From assembly GCF_036634195.1 (NCBI RefSeq), contig NZ_JAZIFY010000001.1, positions 4,784,501 through 4,848,500 on the forward strand: a DNA stretch of 64,000 bases, in the 5' to 3' direction. Of this stretch, positions 8,319 through 16,556 are shown one piece after another. The stretch is from Streptomyces sp. P9-A4. Lineage in GTDB: Bacteria > Actinomycetota > Actinomycetes > Streptomycetales > Streptomycetaceae. Under the pieces are notes generated by a model. It was not told where the DNA came from. It was given only the letters and a program-made list of their open reading frames with translations, and did not search any database. How positions within the stretch are numbered: the first letter of the stretch is position 1; each line of letters starts with the position of its first letter. The translations under genes and the position numbers were made by a program.

Positions 8319-9624
8319 GCCTGACCTCCGCCGGCGCCCACCAGGCCGCGAGGCCCAGCACGACGGACATGAGGACCGTCGAGGGGCCGCCGATGTCCGC
8401 GTAGAAGAAGTCGATGAGCTGCCAGACGAGCAGGCCCGTGGCGACGAGCGCGCAGTCCGCGCCGAGACGGCGCCGCCGCAGCGCGCCGACCAGCAGCGCC
8501 ACCCAGCTGCCCGCGAGGGCCAGCAGCCCGAACAGGCCCTGCTCGCTCAGCACCAGGAGGTACATGTTGTGCGGGGACAGCAGCGGCTGCCGCTGGAAGG
8601 CGGCGCCCGCGCCCGCCGTGTCGCTGCCGGAGGACAGCGCGAGCGAGGCGTTCGAGTCGCGGTAGGCGGGGAAGCCCTTGAGGCCGACGCCCGTGACCGG
8701 CTCCGCCCGCCACATCCGCCCGGCTGCCGCCCACATCGTGTACCGGTCGGTGACCGACTGGTCCGGCGCCGCCGCCACCTGCGTGATGCTGGTGACCCGC
8801 TCCTTCACCATCGACGAACCGATGCCGAGACCGCCGACCAGGACCACCCCGAGCGCACCGGCGGCCAGCGCCACGCGGGCCGCCCGCCGGGGCCCCGACA
8901 GCAGCAGCTGCAGGCCGCAGGCGAGGACGGTCGCGATCCACGCGCCCCGGCTGAAGGAGAGGACCAGCGGCACGAAGAGCAGTGCCGCGCAGCCGAGGGC
9001 CGCCGTCCGCGTCCGGCCCGGCCCGCTGCCGAGCGCGATGCCGGTGACGACGACGAGGCCGTACGCCACGACGGTCGCCATGCCCATCACGTCGGTGGGC
9101 CCGAAGGTGCCGACGGCCCGGATGTCCTCGCCCTGGTAGGAGGCGCCGGTACCGGTCAGATACTGGCCGACGCCGACCGCGCCCTGGAGCAGCGCGAGTC
9201 CGACCAGGCCCCAGGCGACCACCGCGAAGTCCCGCCGGTCGCGGATCATCAGCAGGACGGCCGCCGGGACGAGGACGAAGATCTGCAGGTAGCGGGCGAC
9301 GCCCGGCAGGCTCGCCGCCGGGTCGTTCGAGGTGATCGCGGCCAGGCAGATCCCGAGGACCGGCAGGCCGAGGACGACGGCGGCCGTCCGGGTCAGCGGC
9401 CGGGCGCCGCCGCGCAGCACCCGGACCAGACAGATGAGGACCAGCAGTCCGGAGGCCGCGTCGGCGACCGTTCCCGTACCACCGGTGCCGCCCTGGGCTC
9501 CGCCCCCGCCGGGGACGAGCAGGAGCGCGACCACGGCCAGGACCGGGGAGAGCGCCCCGGCCCGGCGGGCCCAGTCGCGTACGTCGTCCGGGGCGAGCAC
9601 CGGCCCGGTCACGGCCGTGGCCAT
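8311..9624 (-). CDS. O-antigen ligase/polymerase (Wzy/WaaL-like) membrane protein
   Basis: This 437-residue protein of about 12 hydrophobic helices starts at ATG 9624, two bases after the stop of the phosphotransferase gene. The long extracytoplasmic loop of the O-antigen ligase family is visible near residues 280-330: VTDRYTMWAAAGRMWRAEPV followed by GVGLKGFPAYRDS and SPHNMYLLVLSEQGLFGL. The PHN(x)nE signature is typical of Wzy/WaaL proteins, which transfer or polymerise undecaprenyl-linked glycans. Its neighbours (initiating transferase, flippase, Wzz) give a complete Wzx/Wzy-type pathway. Confidence 0.85.
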   Translation of the reverse strand: MATAVTGPVLAPDDVRDWARRAGALSPVLAVVALLLVPGGGGAQGGTGGTGTVADAASGLLVLICLVRVLRGGARPLTRTAAVVLGLPVLGICLAAITSNDPAASLPGVARYLQIFVLVPAAVLLMIRDRRDFAVVAWGLVGLALLQGAVGVGQYLTGTGASYQGEDIRAVGTFGPTDVMGMATVVAYGLVVVTGIALGSGPGRTRTAALGCAALLFVPLVLSFSRGAWIATVLACGLQLLLSGPRRAARVALAAGALGVVLVGGLGIGSSMVKERVTSITQVAAAPDQSVTDRYTMWAAAGRMWRAEPVTGVGLKGFPAYRDSNASLALSSGSDTAGAGAAFQRQPLLSPHNMYLLVLSEQGLFGLLALAGSWVALLVGALRRRRLGADCALVATGLLVWQLIDFFYADIGGPSTVLMSVVLGLAAWWAPAEVRRA

Positions 9625-9626
9625 CC

Positions 9627-11078
9627 TCAGCTCCCCGCGGGTCGGACGAGCCCGGCCGCCGTACGCAGCAGGATGCAGACGTCCTGCCAGAGCGACCAGT
9701 GGTCGATGTAGTGGTTGTCGAAGCGGCAGCGGTCCTCGATCGAGGTGTCGCCGCGCAGCCCGTGCACCTGCGCCAGACCGGTCAGGCCCACGGGCATCCG
9801 GTGGCGGGCCGCGTAGCCGGCGTGGATCTTGCTGAACTGGGCGACGAAGTAAGGGCGTTCGGGCCGGGGCCCGACCAGGCTCATGTCACCGCGCAGCACG
9901 TTCCACAGCTGCGGGAGCTCGTCGAGCGAGGTCTTCCGCAGGAAGTTCCCGGCCGCGCTCATCCGCCGGTCGCCCGCCACGTTCCAGCGGGTCGCCGACT
10001 CGGTGTCGTCGGAGGGGCGCAGCGTACGGAACTTCAGCAGCGTGAAGTGCCGCCCGTGCTGGCCGACCCGCTCCTGCCGGAACAGGACACCGGGGCCGTC
10101 GGAGAGGCGTACGGCGAGCGCGCAGAGCAGCAGCACCGGCAGCGCGAGCGCCAGCGCGGGCGCGGTGAACACGAGGTCGAGGGCGCGCTTGGCGGTCCGC
10201 CCGCGCCGCTGCTCCAGCGGGACGATCCGGTGCCAGGCGTGGCCCCACATGTGCTCGCCCATCGGCCCGTCCTGGTGCCGTCCGCCGACCTGCCAGGTGG
10301 TGCAGCCGTAGTTCTGGAAGAGGGTCACGAGCCCCGGGTCGTCGTCGAGGAACACCGCGTCGCGCACGGTGTTCTGGATGACGGCCCGGTGGATCTCCTC
10401 GGTCGTGGCGAGCACCGGGAGCCCGGCCTCCCCGCCCGGCCGGGGAGCGCCGCCCTGCTCGGGCACGCCGACGATGCCGACCGGCCGCATCCCGTACTCC
10501 GGGTGCTGGACGGCCGAGGCGGCGAACCGGCGCGCGGCCCCCGCGCCGCCGACGACGAGCGCCGAGCGCGGGTGGGCCCGTGCGATCCGGCGGCGCCGGG
10601 CGAGCAGCACGGCCCTGACCAGGACCGCGACGCCGACATGGGCGCCGTAGGCGGCGCAGAGCCGCAGCGGCCCGATGGCCAGGTCGGGGGAGTACGCGGC
10701 CGCTCCGGCCGCAGCCAGGCACCAGACGACGCCGGCCCGGGAGGCGAGGGCGGGCAGTTCGTCGAGGGCCCGGGTGCGCGCGGCGGGCCGGTAGAGCCCG
10801 GCGTGCCCGTCGAGGACCAGGACGAGCGCCAGGACCGGCAGCAGCAGCCGGGCGTCGTGGTGGGCCGCGCCGAGGAATGTGGCGCCGGTGAGGACGGCCA
10901 GACCGTCGACGGCCGCGAGCGGGGCCACGCCGGAGCGTGGCCGGACGCGGCGGTGGCGCGGCAGCGCGAGCCGGTCGGTCGTGCCGCGGGGCGGCGCGAG
11001 GGAGGCGAGGCCGAAGGCCTGGCCCGCCGTGGGCCAGGGGCCCGGCGAGGAGGGGACGCTGGTGCTTTCCGTGGTCAC
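9627..11078 (-). CDS. exopolysaccharide polyprenyl glycosyl-phosphotransferase (WcaJ/WbaP-like)
   Basis: This 483-residue protein starts at GTG 11078, overlapping the GT4 stop by four bases. It has N-terminal membrane helices, a central nucleotide-binding-like region (SALVVGGAGAARRFAA), one more helix at about 290-310, then the catalytic bacterial sugar transferase domain with LLKFRTL, KTSLDELPQLWNVLRGDMSL, VGPRPERPYF and GLTGLAQVHGLRG. This enzyme starts polymer synthesis by moving a sugar-phosphate from a nucleotide sugar to undecaprenyl phosphate. It defines the cluster as lipid-linked polysaccharide synthesis. Confidence 0.92.
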   Translation of the reverse strand: MTTESTSVPSSPGPWPTAGQAFGLASLAPPRGTTDRLALPRHRRVRPRSGVAPLAAVDGLAVLTGATFLGAAHHDARLLLPVLALVLVLDGHAGLYRPAARTRALDELPALASRAGVVWCLAAAGAAAYSPDLAIGPLRLCAAYGAHVGVAVLVRAVLLARRRRIARAHPRSALVVGGAGAARRFAASAVQHPEYGMRPVGIVGVPEQGGAPRPGGEAGLPVLATTEEIHRAVIQNTVRDAVFLDDDPGLVTLFQNYGCTTWQVGGRHQDGPMGEHMWGHAWHRIVPLEQRRGRTAKRALDLVFTAPALALALPVLLLCALAVRLSDGPGVLFRQERVGQHGRHFTLLKFRTLRPSDDTESATRWNVAGDRRMSAAGNFLRKTSLDELPQLWNVLRGDMSLVGPRPERPYFVAQFSKIHAGYAARHRMPVGLTGLAQVHGLRGDTSIEDRCRFDNHYIDHWSLWQDVCILLRTAAGLVRPAGS

Positions 11079-12211
11079 TGCGCAATCGGCTCTCTGTGCT
11101 CGGTGCCCCGCACTCCGGTCAGTTCGCGGTAGACGTCCGCGACGGCAGCGCCGGTGCGCCGGACATCGAATCTGCTGAGTACGTGTTCGTGGGCCTCGCG
11201 GCCCAGGCGGTGCCGCAGCTCCGGCCGGCCGAGGAGGCGGCCGAGAGCGGTGGCGAGCGCGGCCGGGTCCTCGGGCGGGACCAGGCACTGGGGTTCATGG
11301 GCGGGCGGCAGGCTCTCGCGGGCCCCGTCGACATCGCTGACGACGACCGGCCGGCCGGCCGCCATGGCCTCCAGGGGCGCGAGCGCCATGCCCTCCCAGC
11401 GGGACGGCAGGACGACCACATCGGCGGCCCGGTACCAGGGGGCGGTGTCGTCGACGGCCCCGGTGAAGCGCACCGAGGGGCCGGCGGCCGCGCGCAGCCG
11501 CTCGCCGTCGGGTCCTTCGCCGACGAGGACGAGCCTGGCCGTGGGCACTTCGGCGAGTACGGCGGGCCAGGCGGCGAGCAGCACGTCCTGTCCCTTCTGG
11601 CGGCAGAGCCGGCCCACGCAGACGACGGTGGGCGCGGGATTGCCGGGCGGCCCGTCGGTCGCGAACCGGGCGACGTCCACACCGTTGTGCACGACGGACC
11701 AGGCCGCCGTGACGCCGGCGGCCTCGCCGGTACGCCGCTCGGCGTCGCTCACGCAGAGGATCCGGTGCGCCCAGCGGGCGCCGAACCGCTCCCAGCGGCG
11801 GGCGAGCGCGGCGGTCGTTCCCTCGACCGCCTCGAACGACCAGGCGTGCGGCTGGTACACCGTCGGAATCCGTCCCCGCAGGGCGAGTCGGGCGCAGAGC
11901 CCGGCCTTGGCGCTGTGCGCGTGGACGAGTCCTGGCCGGACCGTACGGATCAGCCGGGCCAGGTCCCCGGTCTCGCGGACGAGGCCGGGCCCGGGGTTCC
12001 GGCCGGCCCGCCAGGCGTGGGTCTCGGCGCCCTCGGCGCGGACGGCGGCGGACAGGCGGGTGCCGGGCGGGCAGGCGACGGCGACCCGGAGGCCGGCGGC
12101 TCGCTGGGCGCGGACCAGGTCGACGACGACGCGGGCGACCCCGCCGTCGCCGGGCTGGACCGCGTGCAGGACGGTGACGGACGCGGGGTCCGCTTCTCGT
12201 GGAGGCTGCAC
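11075..12211 (-). CDS. glycosyltransferase family 4 protein (first of two)
   Basis: This 378-residue GT-B enzyme starts at GTG 12211, one base after the upstream stop; a longer frame to 12304 lacks a Shine-Dalgarno and overlaps the previous gene. N-terminal half: VTVLHAVQPGDGGVARVV and GLVHAHSAKAGLCARLAL. Donor half: PTVVCVGRLCRQKGQDVLL, LVLVGEGPDGERL and the EX7E region SRWEGMALAPLEAMAAGRPV. It probably adds the second or a later sugar after the initiating phosphotransferase encoded just downstream. Confidence 0.88.
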   Translation of the reverse strand: MQPPREADPASVTVLHAVQPGDGGVARVVVDLVRAQRAAGLRVAVACPPGTRLSAAVRAEGAETHAWRAGRNPGPGLVRETGDLARLIRTVRPGLVHAHSAKAGLCARLALRGRIPTVYQPHAWSFEAVEGTTAALARRWERFGARWAHRILCVSDAERRTGEAAGVTAAWSVVHNGVDVARFATDGPPGNPAPTVVCVGRLCRQKGQDVLLAAWPAVLAEVPTARLVLVGEGPDGERLRAAAGPSVRFTGAVDDTAPWYRAADVVVLPSRWEGMALAPLEAMAAGRPVVVSDVDGARESLPPAHEPQCLVPPEDPAALATALGRLLGRPELRHRLGREAHEHVLSRFDVRRTGAAVADVYRELTGVRGTEHREPIAQ

Positions 12212-12212
12212 G

Positions 12213-13271
12213 TCAGCGCCGGACGTCCGCCTGGAAGAAGAGCGCGCCGAGCCAGACGGTGTCCTTCCGGCTGCCGAACCGGAGGTGGACACGGTCGGCC
12301 CCATCGCGCAGTGCCCTCCGCAGATCGAAGACGTCGGAGTCGTACCCCATGGTGTTCGTACGATCGGGAAAACGGACCGTACGGGCGGCGCCGAATTCGG
12401 TGATGCTGGAGTTCATCACGTCGTCCGCGGAATTGGCGGAATCGGCGAGCCGGGTGCTCTTCGTGCGGCTCGTGCGTACCGCCAGGTAATCACCGGAAGT
12501 ACCGCGGTCGCCGTCATAGGCGATCACTCCGAGCCGCCCGGCGGCGGCCTTGCCGTAACGGTTCGCGTCGAGCGGGACGCGCAACTCGCCGGTCTTGGGA
12601 CCGACCGTTTCGAATCCGTCCCAGACACCGATCCTGCGCAGCGGTTCCGAAGCCTTCTCGTACGCGGCGACCAGCGTCCAGCCGCCCCAGCCGCCGCCCT
12701 TCGAGCGGCCCATGGCGACATTCACCTGGGCGACGGTCCACTGGCCCGGACGGGCGGAGCGGACCAGGTCGGTGACGTCGGCGGAGGCCTGGAAGGCGTC
12801 GGCGCCGTCGGCCGCGCGGTGGCCGATGAGGGTGTCGGCGAGCAGGGCTTTGTACCGTCCGCCGGGCTCGGCGATCAGCACCCGCCCGTTGTCCTTGGGG
12901 GGCTTCTGCTCGCCCACCCGCAGGTTGCCGCCCCAGTAGAGACGGGCCCAGCTGACCCGGGCGCCCGCCGGCACGGCGAGCTCGGCACGGCTGGAGTTGT
13001 ACGTGTTGGGGTCGTCGTCCACGTCGACGTACGCGATCGTGGCGCCGTCGTTGACCGACTCGGTGCCCTTCGCGCCCCGGGCCGAGGAGTTGGCGGCGCG
13101 CACGACCCCACCGTGCTGCACGGCCTGGTAGCGGGCGGCGAAGGGGACGCGGCTCGCCTCCCGGGGACGGGGGGCCGCGGCGGAGGCGACCGGCAGCGCG
13201 GCGGACAACGCCGCACACGACAGGGCGCACAACACGCTGCGACGCACAGCAAGAACCGCTGAATTCCGCAT
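12213..13271 (-). CDS. exported protein of unknown function (DUF3344-like) heading the polysaccharide operon
   Basis: This 352-residue protein starts at ATG 13271 with GGAGAA six bases before it. A signal peptide covers about residues 1-33 (ALPVASAAA). The mature part looks beta-rich: ARYQAVQHGGVVRAANS, TIAYVDVDDDPNTYNSS, RLYWGGNLRVGEQ, GWGGWTLVAAYE and FGSRKDTVWLGALFFQADV. It resembles the DUF3344 family from memory; no catalytic motif is visible. It is the first gene of the minus-strand operon and is divergent from a chaplin gene, so it may be a secreted partner of the polymer or coat. Confidence 0.7.
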   Translation of the reverse strand: MRNSAVLAVRRSVLCALSCAALSAALPVASAAAPRPREASRVPFAARYQAVQHGGVVRAANSSARGAKGTESVNDGATIAYVDVDDDPNTYNSSRAELAVPAGARVSWARLYWGGNLRVGEQKPPKDNGRVLIAEPGGRYKALLADTLIGHRAADGADAFQASADVTDLVRSARPGQWTVAQVNVAMGRSKGGGWGGWTLVAAYEKASEPLRRIGVWDGFETVGPKTGELRVPLDANRYGKAAAGRLGVIAYDGDRGTSGDYLAVRTSRTKSTRLADSANSADDVMNSSITEFGAARTVRFPDRTNTMGYDSDVFDLRRALRDGADRVHLRFGSRKDTVWLGALFFQADVRR

Positions 13272-13650
13272 ACAGGTTCTCCGCTTTGATGAGAGAAGGA
13301 AGGGAAGACCCGAGAACGCCGGGAGAGAGGAAGGTGTCGTCCGCACGAAATGGGTGAACGCGCGGCGGGCCCGGAAGCAACGTTCGGGAACGTTATAACC
13401 CCGGCGCGGGGCGATAGTAAGCATTAGATGCCTGGAAACGCTAACTCCCGTATCTGCGAGGCCGGTTCCTCGTTGAGCGTGTTGCGCCATTCCGCGCCCA
13501 GTCCCTCCGGCGGCCCTCTTATGGCCCAAAGATCGGTTGAACGTCACCCGTTCGGGAGAGCAACCGATGAAAAGTCGGGGCGTTGTTGAGGGGGTCGGGC
13601 CGAACAGTCCGCGCAGTCCGCGTTGAATTTCGATCGAGGAGCACTTCCCC
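13272..13650. promoter_or_regulatory. divergent regulatory region between polysaccharide operon and chaplin
   Basis: This 379-base gap contains an inverted repeat AACGTTC-GG-GAACGTT at 13379-13394, well placed to control the minus-strand operon, and a small GC hairpin (CCCC-ggcgc-GGGG) just after it. On the plus strand, 13449-13476 reads CGTATC, 16 bases, CGTTGA, close to the sigma-BldN consensus as I recall it (CGTAAC-16-CGTTGA) and about 170 bases before the chaplin start. Confidence 0.6.
13449..13476 (+). promoter_or_regulatory. candidate sigma-BldN promoter of chaplin 1
   Basis: The -35-like CGTATC at 13449-13454 and -10-like CGTTGA at 13471-13476 are separated by exactly 16 bases. Chaplin genes are known targets of the ECF sigma factor BldN in Streptomyces. 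The same architecture precedes the second chaplin at 16659-16686. Confidence 0.6.
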
Positions 13651-13890
13651 ATGTCCCGTATCGCCAAGGCCGTTGTCATGACCGTGGGTGCCGCCGCCGC
13701 GGTCGCCGGTGCCGCCGGTGCCGCCGCCGCCGACGCCGGTGCCGAGGCCGCGGCCGTGAAGTCCCCCGGCGTCGGCTCCGGCAACGTCGTCCAGGTCCCG
13801 GTGCACATCCCGGTCAACCTCTGCGGCAACACGGTCAGCGTGATCGGTCTGCTGAACCCGGCCTTCGGCAACACCTGCGTCAACGCCTGA
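13651..13890 (+). CDS. short chaplin (secreted amyloid-like coat protein)
   Basis: This 79-residue protein has a signal peptide (about 1-27, ending AAAA before DAGAEAAAV) and one chaplin domain: SPGVGSGNVVQVPVHIPVN, then LCGNTVSVIGLLNPAFGNTC. The two Cys, 19 residues apart, match Cys-containing short chaplins such as ChpF/G/H, not ChpE. Chaplins assemble at the air interface into the hydrophobic sheath of aerial hyphae and spores. The start has GAGGAG at 13637-13642. A strong hairpin follows the stop. Confidence 0.95.
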   Translation: MSRIAKAVVMTVGAAAAVAGAAGAAAADAGAEAAAVKSPGVGSGNVVQVPVHIPVNLCGNTVSVIGLLNPAFGNTCVNA

Positions 13891-13916
13891 TCTGGCACGC
13901 CTGATCGGTCCTTCCG

Positions 13917-13956
13917 AAGCCGGTGCGCCCCCCATGGGGTGGGCGCACCGGCTTTC
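13917..13956 (+). terminator. rho-independent-type terminator after chaplin 1
   Basis: A perfect 14-bp stem (13917-13930 with 13941-13954) with a 10-base loop ends in TTTCT, 27 bases after the chaplin stop. Confidence 0.9.
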
Positions 13957-13979
13957 TCCTTGCCGGGACTGGTGGGGTA

Positions 13980-14069
13980 CTCGTTCGGGTGCACCGTCGT
14001 GCGCCGTTCGGTGCAACGGCGTACGCCCCTTCGGGGGGCAGGGCGGGAGGGTGGATTCACTCGAACGGG
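13980..14069. promoter_or_regulatory. inverted pair of a 12-base motif
   Basis: CTCGTTCGGGTG at 13980-13991 and, on the opposite strand, CCCGTTCGAGTG at 14058-14069 differ at two positions. They lie upstream of a decayed small gene and may be operator sites. No function is known to me. Confidence 0.35.
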
Positions 14070-14163
14070 TGTGTGGCGCTCCGTAGTTCCCCGATCGCGG
14101 AGGGCTATACCCGCAGGCACCGTGAGGGAGCGGTTGTCCGACGCGTAAGGAAAAGGAACACAT

Positions 14164-14277
14164 ATGCGCCCCCGGGCTGCCCGCCGTCTCACCCAAGATC
14201 GCGGCAGCGGTCGACAAGGCCAGGGCGACCGCCCGGGCCGCCCCGCTGCCGGTCGGCAAGTCGCGGTCGGCAAATAG
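14164..14277 (+). pseudogene. small decayed or frameshifted reading frame
   Basis: An ATG at 14164 follows a purine-rich Shine-Dalgarno-like stretch (AAGGAAAAGGAA) and opens a 37-codon basic peptide. Codon use in that frame is mixed. The frame one base later (from 14165) has almost only G/C third positions for about 35 codons and reads CAPGLPAVSPKIAAAVDKAR and onward, but it has no start and no nearby stop. The simplest reading is a gene remnant with a frameshift just after its start. I do not recognise the protein. Confidence 0.35.
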
Positions 14278-14433
14278 CACCGGTCCGCATCGATCGGGTG
14301 CAGTGTCGAGAAATCCTTGCTCCCGGAGTTTCCGGGGAGCGCACCTCTCGTTACAGAAGCAGAACGAAGCGCGGGATTCGGTCAAGAAGCCTGTGCTGTA
14401 CGTGACTTGAAGTGCAGAGGAAGGACTCTCCCC

Positions 14434-14715
14434 ATGAAGCCCACCAAGGTCGCCGCGATCTTCGCCGGTTCGCTGATGGCGCTGGGTGCCGCCGCGCCCG
14501 CCATGGCCACGGAGGCGCTCACCCCCACCAGCCTCAACGGTGGCCTGGAGGCGATCGCCGCCAACGGGCTGAAGTCGGACGTGCTGAGCAGCACCACGGA
14601 CGGTTCGCCCGTGAAGACCGTCACGGACGCCACCACCCAGCTGAACAAGACCACCAAGGGCGCCCCGCTGCTCGGTGGCCTCCCGGTCCCCGGCGGCCTG
14701 CCGCTGGGCGGCTGA
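14434..14715 (+). CDS. small secreted protein of unknown function
   Basis: This 93-residue protein starts at ATG 14434, preceded by AGAGGAAGGA; the longer frame from 14317 has unsuitable codon use before this point. The signal peptide is about residues 1-24 (AAPAMA). The mature part is Thr/Ser/Gly-rich (SLNGGLEAIAANGLKSDVLS, TDATTQLNKTTKGAPLLGG) and ends in a Gly/Pro/Leu tail (GGLPVPGGLPLGG). It lies in a run of cell-surface genes between two chaplins, so a role in the aerial coat is possible. No known domain is visible. Confidence 0.75.
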   Translation: MKPTKVAAIFAGSLMALGAAAPAMATEALTPTSLNGGLEAIAANGLKSDVLSSTTDGSPVKTVTDATTQLNKTTKGAPLLGGLPVPGGLPLGG

Positions 14716-14948
14716 CGTTCCCTCAGCGCAACGGCCCTTCCGGGCACTTACGGCGCCTTTCGGGTGACCGTTCCTCACGGTCGGCTGATCGAATGATTTT
14801 CTGATCAGCTGCCGTGTTGCCCCCGCGATGGCGGGTGCGCGCGCCCGTACCCTCTGGCCAGTCCCACGCGAACGTCTGCGTGGAACAGGCCGGTCGGAGC
14901 GAGGGGGGATCCTCGCCGGCCTCTCCCTTTCTCCAGAGGAAGAGCGGT

Positions 14949-15800
14949 ATGCGGTCCATCATCAGCAGGAAAGTACTCACCGCGGCGGCAGCGACGGGCA
15001 TCCTGTCGCTGAGTGGCGGATTCGCCCTGGCCGCGAACTCCCACCCGGCCACGGGCGACGGTCCCGGCTCCGCTTCCGCTGGTCACGCGCAGGCCCAGCT
15101 GCCCGCGGACGTCTGCGGCAAGGGCATGGACCTCGGCGAGTTCGTCGCCGCCGCCGTCGGCGACCTCTGCGCCCACGAGGAGGAACCCGGCGGTTACGGC
15201 GACGAACCGGGTGAACCGACGACGCCGCCGACGCACCCGCCGACAACGCCTCCCACGCACCCGCCGACGCACCCGCCGACAACGCCTCCCACGCACCCGC
15301 CGACGCACCCGCCGACGACGCCTCCGACGCACCCGCCGACGACGCCTCCGACGCACCCGCCGACGACGCCTCCGACGCACCCGCCGACGACGCCTCCGAC
15401 GCACCCGCCGACGACGCCTCCGACGCACCCGCCGACGACGCCTCCGACGCACCCGCCGACGACGCCTCCGACGCACCCGCCGACGCACCCGCCGACGACG
15501 CCTCCGACGCACCCGCCGACGACGCCTCCGACGCACCCGCCGACGACGCCTCCGACGCACCCGCCGACGACGCCTCCCACGCACCCGCCGACGCACCCGC
15601 CGACCACGCCGCCCACGACGCCTCCGACGACGCCTCCCACCACGCCTCCGACCCCCACGCCCAGCGTCCCCGGGCACCCGCACCTCCCCGACACCGGTAG
15701 CGACCCCGCGCTCTGGGGCGCGGCGGCGATCAGTGCCGCGCTGATCATCGGCGGCACCGTCGTCCGCCTCCGCGGCGGCCGGGTCGCCCGCCGCCACTGA
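14949..15800 (+). CDS. sortase-anchored cell-wall protein with Thr/Pro/His repeats and a chaplin-like Cys pair
   Basis: This 283-residue protein starts at ATG 14949 (GAGGAAGAG upstream). The signal peptide spans about 1-29 (GGFALAANS). A short mature head has VCGKGMDLGEFVAAAVGDLC, whose two Cys are 17 residues apart, reminiscent of a degenerate chaplin core. About 150 residues of TPPTHPPT-type repeats follow. The C terminus has LPDTG (about residue 247), a hydrophobic helix (AAAISAALIIGGTVV) and a basic end (RLRGGRVARRH): a complete cell-wall sorting signal. Long chaplins are also sortase substrates, so this may be a stalked coat protein or anchor in the chaplin group. Confidence 0.85.
   Translation: MRSIISRKVLTAAAATGILSLSGGFALAANSHPATGDGPGSASAGHAQAQLPADVCGKGMDLGEFVAAAVGDLCAHEEEPGGYGDEPGEPTTPPTHPPTTPPTHPPTHPPTTPPTHPPTHPPTTPPTHPPTTPPTHPPTTPPTHPPTTPPTHPPTTPPTHPPTTPPTHPPTTPPTHPPTHPPTTPPTHPPTTPPTHPPTTPPTHPPTTPPTHPPTHPPTTPPTTPPTTPPTTPPTPTPSVPGHPHLPDTGSDPALWGAAAISAALIIGGTVVRLRGGRVARRH
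15213..15660 (+). repeat. coding tandem repeat (TPPTHPPT units)
   Basis: Repeated 15-base units (variants of ACGCCTCCGACGCAC plus CCGCCGACG) encode TTPPTHPP-type peptides. The array is nearly uniform at the nucleotide level, with recurring CCGCCGACGACGCCTCCGAC. It is expected to vary in length between strains. Confidence 0.95.
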
Positions 15801-15833
15801 CCTCGTACGGCCCCGGCCGACGAAGCGTCAACC

Positions 15834-15868
15834 GAGGCCCTCGCCGTCACCGGTGAGGGCCTCGCCCG
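15834..15868 (+). terminator. hairpin terminator after the wall-anchored protein gene
   Basis: Arms GAGGCCCTC (15834-15842) and GAGGGCCTC (15855-15863) with additional inner pairing form a stable hairpin 34 bases after the stop codon. Confidence 0.75.
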
Positions 15869-15923
15869 TTGCTGCACACGGGGGAGTTCCGCGACGTTCC
15901 CCCGAAGGTCTCGTTGTCAGAAC

Positions 15924-16436
15924 ATGAATCTGCGCTCTCACGCCGGCATGGGACTCCTCATGACCGCACTTGCCTCCGCCGCCCTGGCCTCCCCGGCCGC
16001 GGCCGTCGAGGCGCCGGTGATCATCCCCCTCCAGGGCCTCGATCCGGTGCTTCCGATGGATGTCCCCACGGTGGCCACCGGCGTCCCGGTGCCGATGCCC
16101 GGCGCGCCGACCGGTTTCCAGAAGGGCGTCGGCTCGCTGCCCGACGTCGCGCTGCCCAGCGTGCCGCTCACCGGCACCCTTCCCGCGACGGTGGTCGACG
16201 CCCCGCTGCCCGAGCTCCTGAGGGGCAGCGAGCCCGGCCACGCCCTGTTCGCCACCCCGCACTCGGAGATGGCGGCGGCCACCCCGGGCGCCGTCCTCGG
16301 CAACCCGGTGACCGCGCCCACGGGCAACGGCCTCGCCGCACTGCCGGACCTCGCGAAGCCCCGGGTCGGTCTGCTCCCCCCGATGGTCAGCGGCGCCCTG
16401 GACTCCCAGCTCGGCCTGGCCCCCGAGGCGCACTGA
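15924..16436 (+). CDS. secreted protein of unknown function, Pro/Ala/Val-rich
   Basis: This 170-residue protein has a signal peptide of about 1-28 (ALASPAAA). The mature part is Pro/Val/Leu-rich with pseudo-repeated short strands (VIIPLQGLDPVLPM, ATGVPVPMPGAPTG, LPDVALPSVPLTGTLP). No Cys and no catalytic motif are visible. The ATG at 15924 has no good Shine-Dalgarno; an in-frame ATG at 15948 would give a shorter signal peptide. Its place between a sortase substrate and a chaplin suggests an envelope or coat role, but function is unknown. Confidence 0.7.
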   Translation: MNLRSHAGMGLLMTALASAALASPAAAVEAPVIIPLQGLDPVLPMDVPTVATGVPVPMPGAPTGFQKGVGSLPDVALPSVPLTGTLPATVVDAPLPELLRGSEPGHALFATPHSEMAAATPGAVLGNPVTAPTGNGLAALPDLAKPRVGLLPPMVSGALDSQLGLAPEAH

Positions 16437-16556
16437 CCCCGACGGGAGTCATTCGGTCATTTGTGCTGATCGGAACCGGGCGAGTGAAGACGCGTTTCTT
16501 CCCCGCCACCCCAAGGGATTTCGTTCGTTGCACGGGAAGGCTTGTCGCATGGCCGC

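Noticed and set aside
5937..8324. A 795-codon plus-strand open frame antisense to the deacetylase and flippase
   Set aside because: No start context, no domain, and Asp/Gly/Arg-rich low-complexity translation typical of an antisense shadow; the minus-strand genes have clear motifs.
15213..15660. CRISPR-like regular repeats
   Set aside because: The units are contiguous, in frame and encode a Thr/Pro/His stalk; there are no unique spacers and no cas genes.
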